Of a DNA stretch of 64,000 nt, positions 1 through 8,517 are shown piece after piece (position 1 is the stretch's first letter; the number at the start of each line of letters is the position of its first letter). A model generated the notes under the pieces. It searched no databases. It was not told the origin of the DNA and saw nothing but the letters and a program-made list of their open reading frames with translations. The stretch is from Haladaptatus caseinilyticus (lineage in GTDB: Archaea; Halobacteriota; Halobacteria; Halobacteriales; Haladaptataceae), in NCBI RefSeq assembly GCF_026248685.1, contig NZ_CP111042.1, positions 248,001-312,000 on the forward strand, written 5' to 3'. Made by a program: the position numbers and the translations under genes.

Positions 1-309
1 CATCCATGACTTTGCACGTGTGAGTAGTGACGTCTCCTTACTATCTTCGACCGCCGGGACCGGATCGGCTTCGAGTTGTCGCGTCAGCCGGTTATTTTCT
101 TCGTGCAATCGCTCAATTTCGCCTTCAAGCCGGGAGAGAGCCTCTCTCAGGAAAGAGGATTCAACATCTGAATCCAGTGTTGAATGCGTTGAATCACGAT
201 TACGGATGATTTGACGGACGTATTCACTTCTGGATTCATCTCGTTTCTTCGCTTCTTTCTCCAACTCCTCTATTTCGTCTCTCTCAAGCCGGACGGTCAT
301 ATTCTTCAT
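1..309 (-). CDS. Ribbon-helix-helix protein with coiled-coil tail (3' end off window)
   Basis: The reading frame is open from an ATG at 309 down to the left edge (103 codons), so the C-terminus is missing. The first ~35 residues begin MKNMTVRLERDEIEELEK and read as a CopG/Arc-like ribbon-helix-helix DNA-binding domain. A Glu/Arg/Leu-rich stretch at about residues 60-90 would form a coiled coil. Such proteins are usually dimeric repressors on haloarchaeal plasmids. A 19-bp palindrome at 390-408 lies upstream and could be its own operator; this is inference. The ATG at 300 is a possible alternative start. Confidence 0.6.
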   Translation of the reverse strand, partial: MKNMTVRLERDEIEELEKEAKKRDESRSEYVRQIIRNRDSTHSTLDSDVESSFLREALSRLEGEIERLHEENNRLTRQLEADPVPAVEDSKETSLLTRAKSWM

Positions 310-389
310 TGAGTTGGTCTGTGAATGCGCCCGGATTCATATAGGATTCAGTCAGACGTGCGTGCGACGTATTTCGAGTGGAACCAGTA

Positions 390-408
390 GTTAGTATAAT
401 ATACTAAC
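390..408. promoter_or_regulatory. Palindrome GTTAGTATAATATACTAAC (operator candidate)
   Basis: The 9-bp arms match perfectly around one central base. It lies 80 bp upstream of the ribbon-helix-helix gene. Related palindromes with GTTAG/CTAAC ends occur at 44596-44616 and about 45057-45076, also next to plasmid-type genes. A shared regulator is inferred. Confidence 0.5.
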
Positions 409-447
409 ATACGCGGCCAGCGTATCGATTGTCCTCGCTTACAGAAG

Positions 448-466
448 TTGAGACTGGTGTTCTCAA
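448..466. repeat. Inverted repeat TTGAGA-N7-TCTCAA, copy 1
   Basis: TTGAGA and TCTCAA are separated by 7 bases. The element is preceded by CAGAAG and followed by TGCAT. The same arrangement, with the same flanks, recurs at 7165-7183. It sits in the 343-bp gap between the ribbon-helix-helix and peroxiredoxin genes. It could be an operator or the remnant of a small mobile element. Confidence 0.4.
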
Positions 467-619
467 TGCATGGAGAATTAAATTAATACAGAATTATTGA
501 CACTGTCCGCATGATTTGTACTAGTGCCGGTCTCCTGTCTATCCTGGGTAAGTAATTGTCTCATATCCAAATAGATACCGAAAAATTGGACCATGTTCGG
601 AATTCTACGGAGTCATAAA

Positions 620-629
620 CATTTATCTA
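620..629 (+). promoter_or_regulatory. TATA-like box of the peroxiredoxin gene
   Basis: The AT-rich element CATTTATCTA is centred about 28 nt before the ATG at 653. This spacing fits a leaderless haloarchaeal transcript. Confidence 0.4.
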
Positions 630-652
630 TGTAGTACATTCTGTATAGAACT

Positions 653-1219
653 ATGTCCGATGACTTTCCACTTCCGGACAACTTACCCGTACCGGATGAC
701 GATGGAGTGGCCGACCATCTCCAGGGGATGGAGATGCCCAACGTCTCCCTCTCAGCGACCGACAGCACGACGATCAACCTCCAAGAACTGCCCCCTCGAA
801 CAGTTATCTACGTCTATCCACTGACTGGGCGGCCAGACAAGGACGTGATCCCAGAAGGGTGGGAAGACGTCCCGGGAGCTCGTGGCTGTACTCCTGAGTC
901 ATGCGGGTTTCGTAGTCATTACGATGCACTTCGAGAGAATGGAGTTGGGGAGGTATTTGGACTGTCTACGCAGTCAAGTGAGTACCAACGCGAAGCCCGT
1001 GATCGTTTGCACCTCCCCTTTGAGATGCTGAGTGATGCCGAGCAGGAGTTGACACATGAGCTTGACTTGCCGATGTTCACTATCAAGGGAGATGAGTACT
1101 TGAAGCGATTGACACTAGTGATCTCTGATGGATGTATTGAACACGTCTTCTATCCGATTTTCCCACCAGACGAACATGCGAATGAAGTGCTAAAGTGGGT
1201 AACGGATAATCCCCGCTAA
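653..1219 (+). CDS. Peroxiredoxin (AhpC/TSA, BCP/PrxQ-like)
   Basis: This 188-residue protein has a thioredoxin-fold peroxiredoxin core. The motif GARGCTPESCGFR at about residues 76-88 carries C79 (expected peroxidatic Cys) and C84 (expected resolving Cys), the spacing typical of BCP/PrxQ enzymes. It probably reduces hydrogen peroxide or organic hydroperoxides in the cytoplasm using thioredoxin-like donors. The N-terminal ~25 residues are acidic and proline-rich and lie outside the fold. The start is supported by a TATA-like box ~28 nt upstream. It is a single-gene unit followed by a convergent ABM-domain gene. Confidence 0.8.
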   Translation: MSDDFPLPDNLPVPDDDGVADHLQGMEMPNVSLSATDSTTINLQELPPRTVIYVYPLTGRPDKDVIPEGWEDVPGARGCTPESCGFRSHYDALRENGVGEVFGLSTQSSEYQREARDRLHLPFEMLSDAEQELTHELDLPMFTIKGDEYLKRLTLVISDGCIEHVFYPIFPPDEHANEVLKWVTDNPR

Positions 1220-1302
1220 GAGGCCAGTAGAACTGCTGCTTCCGTTTAGCCAACCGATTTATACCGATAGCAATCTCAGGCTCCTAATAGAGCCTCGGTT
1301 TA

Positions 1303-1626
1303 CTATTTGGGTGGGTCTGCGTCCTCACTGAAGCCACTCCCGTACGTTTCGAGCACTTCTGTAACGGTGACCTCGTACGCGTCGTACCACTCTGTCCACC
1401 GCTGCTTCGCCTGTTTGTGGTCTGAAGCCGCTCCAAATGACTCAAGCGCGTTCAGTGACTTCCAGTAGTACACGACAAGAATCTCCTCACTCTCCGAGGC
1501 GTTCCACGTGCGTTTACCGAGATACCCATCCGTCTCTTTAGCAGCTGCTTGTATCGCGTCGTTCAACTTGTGAAATTCCTCATCGTACTCACCCGGTTCA
1601 AGACGGAACGTGACAAGATACATCAC
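1303..1626 (-). CDS. ABM-domain (antibiotic biosynthesis monooxygenase-like) protein
   Basis: The 107-residue protein is about the size of a single dimeric alpha+beta ferredoxin-like ABM domain. It starts with an MYLVTFRLEPGEYDEEF strand-helix and has the YYWKSLNALESF segment near residue 55, typical of the family. Members include heme-degrading and quinol monooxygenases, but many have no known role, and no catalytic residue can be assigned here. It is convergent with the peroxiredoxin gene. The start is either the first ATG or the second one directly after it. Confidence 0.6.
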   Translation of the reverse strand: MMYLVTFRLEPGEYDEEFHKLNDAIQAAAKETDGYLGKRTWNASESEEILVVYYWKSLNALESFGAASDHKQAKQRWTEWYDAYEVTVTEVLETYGSGFSEDADPPK

Positions 1627-1846
1627 TACTTATTCTCACCCACGCCGATAAGATGATTCCCATCGGTGGACATACACTTTCGCTATTGGATACTCGCTGA
1701 CCTACCGTCCTTCTCGTGTTTTCGTCTCTGGCCAGTCTCGCCTGGAACCCCACAACTATCCAGTGCTTCAGAGAATACTCGTATGGACAACCCAACCATA
1801 TCGGAGGCCTGTACCACCTTCCGAGTGAATCCTGTGGTGACTGCCT

Positions 1847-3031
1847 ATGACACAACATGACAACCGGCCAACCGAGAACCGATTTGCAACCATTGCTGTT
1901 GGCGCCGCTGATACTGAGAAGCGTCCCCACAGAGGTGGCACAAGCGATGTCGTCCCGCCAATCCACCTATCGACCACGTTCGAGTGGGGGAGTGGGGACA
2001 GTGCAAACGAACACGACTACTCACGTGAGAGTAACCCGACACGGGCGGCCCTCGAAGAGCAGTTAGCTCGACTCGAAGGCGGCGAGTATGCATTGGCGTT
2101 CGCTTCGGGAATGGCCGCTACTTCGACCACAATACTGTCACTGGTCCCGCCGGGTGGCCACCTCGTCTCCTCTGACTCCATCTATAGTGGCACCGAAAAA
2201 CTACTCACGGAACTCGCTGCTGGACACCTCAACGTCGATGTAGACTTCGTCGACGCTCGCGACCCTGAAAACGTTGCGGCAGCAGTTGATTCAGAGACTG
2301 ACTTGATTTGGGCAGAGACGCCGACCAACCCGCTGATACGCCTGTGCGACATTCAGGCGATTGCCGACATCGCTGACAATCACAACAGCTTGTTCGGAGT
2401 TGATAGTACTTTTGCGAGTCCGTACTTCCAAGCACCGCTCGAGTTAGGTGCTGACATTGTTGTCCACAGCACCACTAAGTACCTCAACGGGCATTCCGAC
2501 TCGATCGGTGGTGCCATCATCACCAACGACGACGGAGCTTTTGAGCAGTTAGCGTTCGCACAGCGGATCGGACTTGGGAATATGCTGTCGCCGTTTGACT
2601 GTTATCTGGTTGGGCGAGGAGTGAAGACACTGCCGGCGCGGATGGACCACCACGAAACCAACGCAATGGCAGTTGCGCGGTTCCTCGAAAGCCACGATCG
2701 GGTAGCACATGTCTATTATCCGGGACTTGAGAGTCACCCACAACACGACCTTGCGAGTGAGCAGATGTCGGGGTACAGCGGGATGTTATCGTTCGAGTTT
2801 GACGGGACGCTCGTCGAGCTTGAAGCATTCATTGAGGGGCTCGAGGTGTTTACACCGGGGGCGAGTCTTGGTGGAACGGAGAGTTTGATTGAGGTTCCGT
2901 CGTTGATGATTCCCGACGAGTTCAGCCGTAGTGAGGATTCAGCGGAGATTCCGGAGACTCTGGTCCGGGTATCCGTTGGCCTCGAAGACGCTGATGACCT
3001 CTGCGAGGACCTTCGGAAGGCGCTACCGTAG
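1847..3031 (+). CDS. PLP-dependent trans-sulfuration enzyme (cystathionine gamma-synthase/lyase family)
   Basis: This 394-residue protein has the normal length of the Cys/Met-metabolism PLP family. The motif HSTTKYLNGHSD near residue 210 holds the lysine that forms the Schiff base with PLP. The YSRESNPTRAALEEQLA motif near residue 60 contains the phosphate-binding Tyr and Arg of the family. It should make or break cystathionine or a related thioether in methionine/cysteine interconversion. The family does not separate synthase, beta-lyase and gamma-lyase by simple motifs, so the exact reaction is open. It stands alone with no sulfur genes beside it. Confidence 0.85.
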   Translation: MTQHDNRPTENRFATIAVGAADTEKRPHRGGTSDVVPPIHLSTTFEWGSGDSANEHDYSRESNPTRAALEEQLARLEGGEYALAFASGMAATSTTILSLVPPGGHLVSSDSIYSGTEKLLTELAAGHLNVDVDFVDARDPENVAAAVDSETDLIWAETPTNPLIRLCDIQAIADIADNHNSLFGVDSTFASPYFQAPLELGADIVVHSTTKYLNGHSDSIGGAIITNDDGAFEQLAFAQRIGLGNMLSPFDCYLVGRGVKTLPARMDHHETNAMAVARFLESHDRVAHVYYPGLESHPQHDLASEQMSGYSGMLSFEFDGTLVELEAFIEGLEVFTPGASLGGTESLIEVPSLMIPDEFSRSEDSAEIPETLVRVSVGLEDADDLCEDLRKALP

Positions 3032-3255
3032 GCGCACGGTCCCCTTTTCTCCCGACCGTCCCGATCCGCAAGTGGGTCGATTATTCATCAGATGCGACAG
3101 CGAAAACGGAAATGCGGTGTATTCGTCCGCTCACAGCTCTGGTGGAAGCAATTCCAAAAGCTCGCCGTTGACTTTCTCACTCACAATCACTTCGGAGGGT
3201 GTTCCTGCTATAGCAGGTCCCAAGTTTACTCGGCCGGGGGGCACCCCTATGACAT

Positions 3256-4395
3256 ATGAGGTTCGACCTGACCAAGGACCAACGGGCGCTGCGAGATGAG
3301 GTTCGAAAATTCACAAAAGAGGAGATTAAACCGGAGGCCAGAGATCTTGACCGAGAGGAGGAGTATCCGAGCGCGATCTTCGACGAACTCAGCGAACGTC
3401 GTTTGACGGGCGTAACGCTTCCAGAAGAGTACGGGGGCCGAGATGAAGGCCTCGTGGAACTCGCGTTGATGATCGAAGAGCTATCGGCTGGCCTCATGTC
3501 CGTGGCGAGCATCATTGGACTTCATCTGGGAGTTGCGGAAGTTATCGAGCGCTTCGGAACCGAACTTCAGCGCGAGGAATTCCTTCCCGAGATGGCATCG
3601 TTCGACGCTGTTGGCGCCCTCGGCTTGAGTGAGGCGAACGCAGGGAGTAATAAGCTGGAGATGGAGACCACCGCCGAACGTGACGGCGACGAGTGGATTC
3701 TTAACGGCCACAAGCAGTGGGTGACGAACTTCCTTGACGCGGACTACGTCCTCACGTACGCGAAGACCGGCCCAGATGAGGACGCGCCACACAACATCAG
3801 TGCGTTTCTCGTCCCGACCGACGACTTCGAAGTCGAGACGGTGTGGGAAACGCTGGGTGCGAACAGCGTGAAGACCCCGCGCGTCTCCCTTGCGAACGTT
3901 CCCGTTCTCGATGATCGACTCATCGGCGAGGAAAACGAAGGCTACGTCCAGCGTGGAGAGCTACATACTGGTGTGAATGTTCCCGCTCGGGGCGTCGGTA
4001 TTGCTCGCGCTGCCCTCGAAGACACGGTGGCCTACACGAGCAGTCGTGAGCAGTACGGCCAGCACATCAGCGATTTCCAAGGAGTCAGCTGGGAAGTCAG
4101 CAAGATGGCTGAACGAGTCGATACCGCCCGGTTACTCACCCTCCGCGCAGCCGACTGTGCAGATCGCGGACACGACGCCACACGCGAGTTTAGTATGGCG
4201 AAAATCAATGCGACACAGGCCGCAGTGGACAACGCTAACAAGGCGATGCAACTCCACGGCGGTATCGGCTACACGACGGAACACGACGTCGAGCGGTATC
4301 TGCGTGACGCGAAACTACTCACGATTGCTGGTGGCCCGAACGAGAGCTACAAGAACACGCTCACTGAGGCCGTCTTCGAGCAGCACGACGACTAA
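3256..4395 (+). CDS. Acyl-CoA dehydrogenase
   Basis: The 379-residue protein matches the usual length of FAD-dependent acyl-CoA dehydrogenases. It starts with MRFDLTKDQRALRDEVRKF, typical of the N-terminal helical domain. It has the FAD-binding GLSEANAGSN and WVTNF segments (residues ~118-155) and a C-terminal MQLHGGIGYTTEHDVERYLRD block. It oxidises an acyl-CoA to the 2-enoyl-CoA and passes electrons to ETF. Chain-length preference cannot be told. No other beta-oxidation genes are adjacent. Confidence 0.9.
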   Translation: MRFDLTKDQRALRDEVRKFTKEEIKPEARDLDREEEYPSAIFDELSERRLTGVTLPEEYGGRDEGLVELALMIEELSAGLMSVASIIGLHLGVAEVIERFGTELQREEFLPEMASFDAVGALGLSEANAGSNKLEMETTAERDGDEWILNGHKQWVTNFLDADYVLTYAKTGPDEDAPHNISAFLVPTDDFEVETVWETLGANSVKTPRVSLANVPVLDDRLIGEENEGYVQRGELHTGVNVPARGVGIARAALEDTVAYTSSREQYGQHISDFQGVSWEVSKMAERVDTARLLTLRAADCADRGHDATREFSMAKINATQAAVDNANKAMQLHGGIGYTTEHDVERYLRDAKLLTIAGGPNESYKNTLTEAVFEQHDD

Positions 4396-4476
4396 CTCAG
4401 TCGAGCATCGGCCGTCTCTCTGTTCACAGAACCGTTATCTGGCTGTGAGGAATATTTGATACCACACTCAGATACG

Positions 4477-5202
4477 ATGGCGTCTCCTAAGCAGTCTGAC
4501 GAAGCGCTTCAGGTATATATTGACCTCTGGTACCCTGATTGCTGGGAAATCGAGATTACAGAGCGTCTAAATGTCGGAATTCTTGGCTATGGGATCTATA
4601 TGACTGGCAGCGAAGTTGCGACGCTTTTCACGATCTACGCGAACGATCAGGAATCGGTAACGGAGGGTATCGAAGCCATTCGTACGTCTGAGCACGTTCA
4701 TTCTGTCTCTCAGATGGCATCTGGTTTCCGGCAGACTTCGGTTCCAAAGCCGGGAAATGCGACGCGAGAGCTCCTTGTTGTTCACGATGGACGAAAGCAG
4801 ATCAGTCAGCCACTCACTTCTCGTGGATTCGTGTGTACAGGACCGATCGACATTCGAGGTGGGCGGGAGTATTGGAGTCTCGTAACGAACCATGACCGGG
4901 AAACAGTCCGAGTCAAGCTTGATGAAGTTTGTGCGCAGATGAGCGCGGAGATTAATCTGCGGAGTATGAAGCAGCAGAGCCGTGGAACTACGCCGACCAC
5001 ACTTCCAGCGGATCAGTTCACAAAGCGCCAATTAGAGGTATTCCAGCTCGCTCGTGAGCAGGGGTACTACGAGTACCCGAAGGAGACGACGGCCGGAGAA
5101 TTGGCTGACGAATTAGCGATTACCACATCAACGCTCCACGAACACCTTTACAAAGTGGAGGCGGTCTTATTAGGGAGGGACGGCATGACGCGACTCGAAT
5201 AG
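4477..5202 (+). CDS. Bat-type HTH regulator (HTH-10 family)
   Basis: From the ATG at 4477 the protein has 241 residues; a TTG 21 nt upstream is the only earlier option. The C-terminal ~55 residues, FTKRQLEVFQLAREQGYYEYPKETTAGELADEL and onward, form the bacterio-opsin-activator HTH typical of haloarchaea. The N-terminal ~150 residues resemble the sensor part seen in bat paralogs, with no known ligand. It presumably regulates transcription in response to an unknown signal. The preceding gene is acyl-CoA dehydrogenase, but no operator was recognised. Confidence 0.75.
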   Translation: MASPKQSDEALQVYIDLWYPDCWEIEITERLNVGILGYGIYMTGSEVATLFTIYANDQESVTEGIEAIRTSEHVHSVSQMASGFRQTSVPKPGNATRELLVVHDGRKQISQPLTSRGFVCTGPIDIRGGREYWSLVTNHDRETVRVKLDEVCAQMSAEINLRSMKQQSRGTTPTTLPADQFTKRQLEVFQLAREQGYYEYPKETTAGELADELAITTSTLHEHLYKVEAVLLGRDGMTRLE

Positions 5203-5306
5203 ATGTCCTTCGAAAGTTCACATACCTATCTAACACCTGTTTCAGCGGGAGGTGCCTATCCAACAGGATTTCAACAGAACCACGTTTCTAGACGAGGGAG
5301 TGTGGA

Positions 5307-5798
5307 TTATTCGAGTGGTTCGATTCCGTCTCCGGAGCGAATAATCCCATCTTCGAGAATATCCGCTCGGAGCCCTCCGCGATGAGTGAGTGCCTTGCAA
5401 TACGCCATCGTGAGTGATGTGCTGCAGATGATCACATGGTTCACACAGCCGATCCCCTCAACAGATGGCCTCACCGATACGGAATCGTTGTCCAACGAGA
5501 TGGTTGAGTGCGATATCCCGAGTCTTGATGTTCCGTCGGTGTCCCCCGGTGCGAGTTCGATTCCCGCTTCACGTTCGATTGCTGTAACAGCCTCCTTCTC
5601 GATCAACGTAAGGTCGTACCCATCGTGTCGTGCTTCATCTGGCTCCCAGTCGACGAAAGTTCCCGTTTCAATCTCGCTACAGTAGCAATCACCGCGGAGC
5701 CCTTTCTTGGTAATTGCTTCAACGGTGGTCAGTTCTTCCATCTCAACTTCGGCCTCTGTTGCTGTAAAAATCCGTTCGACGGTGCCACTGCCAGTCAT
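5307..5798 (-). pseudogene. MOSC-domain gene, broken by two frameshifts and a stop
   Basis: The N-terminal half reads as a MOSC domain (LRGDCYCSEIETGTF, LTLIEKEAV, ELAPGDT). After GDT near 5540 the homology continues in another frame: RRNI..., then VGQRFRIGEAIC, a TGA, and GDRLCEPCDHLQ, which is the family's C-terminal Cys motif. Near 5395 homology returns to the first frame as THRGGLRADILEDGIIRSGD. The first frame happens to stay open across the gap and encodes a nonsense middle. MOSC proteins handle molybdenum-cofactor sulfur, so this copy is very likely inactive. The ATG at 5798 is the likely original start. Confidence 0.75.
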
Positions 5799-5975
5799 GT
5801 GTACTATGCTGTTTGATAGGAATACAAGCATACGGGTGGAGGTATTGTTGGCCAGATAAATGGCAACACGTCACTGTACTGGTGTGGTGGATCTTTTCTA
5901 GATCTCTCAATAAATACACAACAAGATGCGATAAAATTGACAATCGTTATTCTTTCTTCTCTCTGATTTTCAGCC

Positions 5976-6296
5976 ATGTCATGGACGTATCTCCTCATTG
6001 CTGCCCTCTTTGAGGTTGGCTGGGCGATCGGTCTTGAATACACTGAAGGGTTCACTCGCCCCGTTCCCAGCGTATTGACTAGTATCGCGATGGTTATCAG
6101 TATGGGGTTGCTCGCACAATCGGTCAAAACACTTCCAATCGGAACAGCCTATGCTGTCTGGACTGGCATCGGAGCAGTTGGGACTGCTATCGCTGGAATT
6201 CTCCTTTTTGGAGAACCACGAAATGTGTCTCGATTTCTGTTCATCGGGTTCATCATCGCTGGTGTTGCCGGCTTAAAACTTACTGGCAGTCACTGA
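5976..6296 (+). CDS. SMR-family small multidrug/guanidinium-type exporter
   Basis: This 106-residue protein has four predicted membrane helices, the standard small multidrug resistance fold. The first helix carries [12 protein letters not shown], with the essential Glu at residue 13, and [11 protein letters not shown] follows, a pattern seen in the SugE/Gdx branch. It would export a small cation in exchange for protons as an antiparallel dimer. SMR genes are often paired, but no partner is adjacent. No riboswitch was recognised upstream. Confidence 0.8.
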   Translation: MSWTYLLIAALFEVGWAIGLEYTEGFTRPVPSVLTSIAMVISMGLLAQSVKTLPIGTAYAVWTGIGAVGTAIAGILLFGEPRNVSRFLFIGFIIAGVAGLKLTGSH

Positions 6297-6346
6297 TCAG
6301 TTCAGCTACTTTCAGTACTAGAGGCAGCCTCCCATCGGGGTTGCCA

Positions 6347-7102
6347 TTACTTCTGGACGAACTGGACGATGTTCTCATTGGTCACTTGGATCGTCCCAAG
6401 GATCGAATTTTGGTCGAATGGATTCGCGACGTATACACAGATATTTTTCTCGTCAATAACATCGTAGGTGGTGTAGAGCGTAGCTGTCGTTCGAAGCTCA
6501 AAGTTCTCATAGACATCAAGAAGCTGGTCGAGTTCTGTAACGAGTGGGTCAGGCATTTCCGCAACAAACTGGTCTGTGAATAGGAATCGAACGCTCACAC
6601 CTCGATCGAGCGTATCGGTAAGGCGGTCAATCGTTTGTGTATATACTTCTTCAAAGCCGAAGAGTCCACCAGCGGTCGTGGTCGCAGTGATTACGAGTGT
6701 ATTGGTAGCGGCATCCAATCGATCATCCAATAGCTTTTTCTGACCGACGGTCGCAGGCCAGAAATGGCCTTCCACCGGGGCGATGGATTCCAATTCGGTG
6801 AGAACTTCTGCTGCGATCGTTTCGTATTGTGTTTGTTGTCGGTGAAGATCACGGCGACGTGCCGTAAGCAAGCGATCAACAGCATGGTCAGGTTCGACAG
6901 CAACATAGGTTCGCGGGTGGCGGTCTGGTTGTCGACGGATAACGTTCTGTGACTCAAGACTGGAAAGAACGTCATAGATACGGCCCATTGGGACGTCACT
7001 CGCTTCAGAAATTTCCTCGGCAGTACCAAATCTGAGCGTCAACAGCCCTCGATATGCTTTTTCTTCATAACTTGAGAGTCCGAGATCACGAAACGAAGTC
7101 AT
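6347..7102 (-). CDS. TrmB-family transcriptional regulator
   Basis: The 251-residue protein begins with a winged-helix TrmB domain (LGLSSYEEKAYRGLL near residue 7, VPMGRIYDVLSSLESQNVI near 38). A C-terminal effector/PLD-like region follows. Haloarchaeal TrmB proteins control sugar or central-metabolism genes, but the target here is unclear because the neighbours are an SMR transporter and a methyltransferase. An inverted repeat, TTGAGA-N7-TCTCAA, lies about 63 bp upstream and could be its operator. Confidence 0.8.
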   Translation of the reverse strand: MTSFRDLGLSSYEEKAYRGLLTLRFGTAEEISEASDVPMGRIYDVLSSLESQNVIRRQPDRHPRTYVAVEPDHAVDRLLTARRRDLHRQQTQYETIAAEVLTELESIAPVEGHFWPATVGQKKLLDDRLDAATNTLVITATTTAGGLFGFEEVYTQTIDRLTDTLDRGVSVRFLFTDQFVAEMPDPLVTELDQLLDVYENFELRTTATLYTTYDVIDEKNICVYVANPFDQNSILGTIQVTNENIVQFVQK

Positions 7103-7164
7103 AGCTCGTCCTCGACTCTAAGATGTGATAAACTCTGGTACCACCCCGTAGGGCCGGCAGAAGT

Positions 7165-7183
7165 TGAGACTGTTTCTCTCAAT
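7165..7183. repeat. Inverted repeat TTGAGA-N7-TCTCAA, copy 2
   Basis: It is the same as the element at 448-466 and shares the flanking CAGAAG and TGCAT. It lies just upstream of the TrmB gene start. Confidence 0.4.
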
Positions 7184-7363
7184 GCATAGCATTATATCAA
7201 AATAATCTCACCAAATGATTTGGATGTGTGTTTTCATCTGGATTGTACCGTACATCAATTCCACCGAGTGCATAGTCCGTGTACTATTCGTACCAGCATC
7301 TCTCTCGATTACTCAGCCCCAAAATAGAGATCTGACTCAAGCAACACGGTTGCTACGGAATTG

Positions 7364-8062
7364 CTATTTTGAATCCTCCTGCCATTTGCAGGTATACGAT
7401 GCGTAGAACCCTTGTCGGTACGACGCACCAAGAATCTCGAACCCTGTTCGTTCCAGCATGGGTTCCATCAAGAAGTCGTACGTGCTGAACTCCTTGCGGA
7501 AATGATTGTTGAGCTCTTCATCAGTGAAGAGCGTTGGTTCCATTCCCTCGAGCCACGCTTCGATATTTTCGTGACTATCTACGGGTTCAAATGAAAAGAC
7601 AAGATCCCGAAACCGGAAGATACCGCCTGGCTCGAGGGCTTCACCGACTGTTTTGAGTGCCTCGACCTTCCAGAAATCAGGAAGGTGATGAAACGCGTTC
7701 TTCGAGAAAACAAACGAAGCAGGCTCTCTTTGATGGATATAACTCACAATCCCACTCTGGATCAACTCAATGTTCTCTATATTACTAGCTTCAACCTTTC
7801 CGCGTGCTTTCTCCAACATCGTCTCCGAAACATCGACTGCCACAACATGATCGCAGTATTCAGCGATCGCAAGTGGAAACTCACCCGTTCCGGTAGCGAA
7901 GTCGATAACTGTGTCCTCGGTCGATAGTCCATGCTTTTGGAGGAGTTCAATTTCATCGGATGGATTGAATGGTATTTTCTCATCGTATCGAGCGACTTGA
8001 TCGGGATCTACGTGCTCCTCACCAGCGTGCTGCTGCTCATCGAAGAACCATTCCGGCATCAT
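7364..8062 (-). CDS. SAM-dependent class I methyltransferase
   Basis: The 232-residue protein has motif I VIDFATGTGEFPL near residue 53, the acidic VVAVDVSETML motif II, and VFSKNAFHHLPDF in motif IV position. These define a Rossmann-type SAM methyltransferase of the ubiE/Methyltransf_11 kind. The substrate is unknown. It is convergently placed and alone in its unit. A second ATG directly follows the first, so the start is uncertain by one codon. Confidence 0.8.
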   Translation of the reverse strand: MMPEWFFDEQQHAGEEHVDPDQVARYDEKIPFNPSDEIELLQKHGLSTEDTVIDFATGTGEFPLAIAEYCDHVVAVDVSETMLEKARGKVEASNIENIELIQSGIVSYIHQREPASFVFSKNAFHHLPDFWKVEALKTVGEALEPGGIFRFRDLVFSFEPVDSHENIEAWLEGMEPTLFTDEELNNHFRKEFSTYDFLMEPMLERTGFEILGASYRQGFYASYTCKWQEDSK

Positions 8063-8487
8063 CTGATTTAGATATCCTTACCAATCCGTATTAATGACTC
8101 TGTGAATGTGGTGGGCATTCACACGGAGGATAACTGCTGGTTGATATCGAAAACATGGTCCGATTGATATCTGCCAAAATAATATTCTGTTACCACTCGC
8201 CCAGGTTGTTGCCGTCGGTTTTATTATTGACAGTGGGCAACTTGTGTGGTTCAGTTTGAGACGATTGCAAAGTGGTCGATTGGCTGAAATTGTACATTCT
8301 GGAGTTACTATTACCTGTGTAGTTTTATTCCCATAACTTAAGAGAATGGATTTTACACGCGCATTTATTTATACCACTAATAAATAATATAAATGGCACC
8401 AAGACCTTCGCCAACTACTCTATCACGAGCTAATTAATGGAAAGCAAAGTTGAACTCACTTAATTCTTGAAGATTGACCACACATGC
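8063..8487. other. Intergenic region without a recognisable gene
   Basis: About 425 bases lie between divergently transcribed genes. The region is AT-rich and no convincing reading frame was seen. It probably holds regulatory sites for the xylose dehydrogenase gene, but no clear palindrome was recognised. Confidence 0.4.
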
Positions 8488-8498
8488 ATTTAATATGG
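8488..8498 (+). promoter_or_regulatory. TATA box of the xylose dehydrogenase gene
   Basis: ATTTAATATGG is centred about 25 nt before the ATG at 8518, giving a leaderless transcript. Confidence 0.45.
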
Positions 8499-8517
8499 AT
8501 GACAACCGATAGAGAGC

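Noticed and set aside
1598-1966. Minus-strand open frames over the start of the trans-sulfuration gene
   Set aside because: They are antisense shadows of a strongly conserved gene on the plus strand.
5832-5975. Possible guanidine riboswitch before the SMR transporter
   Set aside because: No conserved riboswitch core was seen, and such elements are not expected in haloarchaea.
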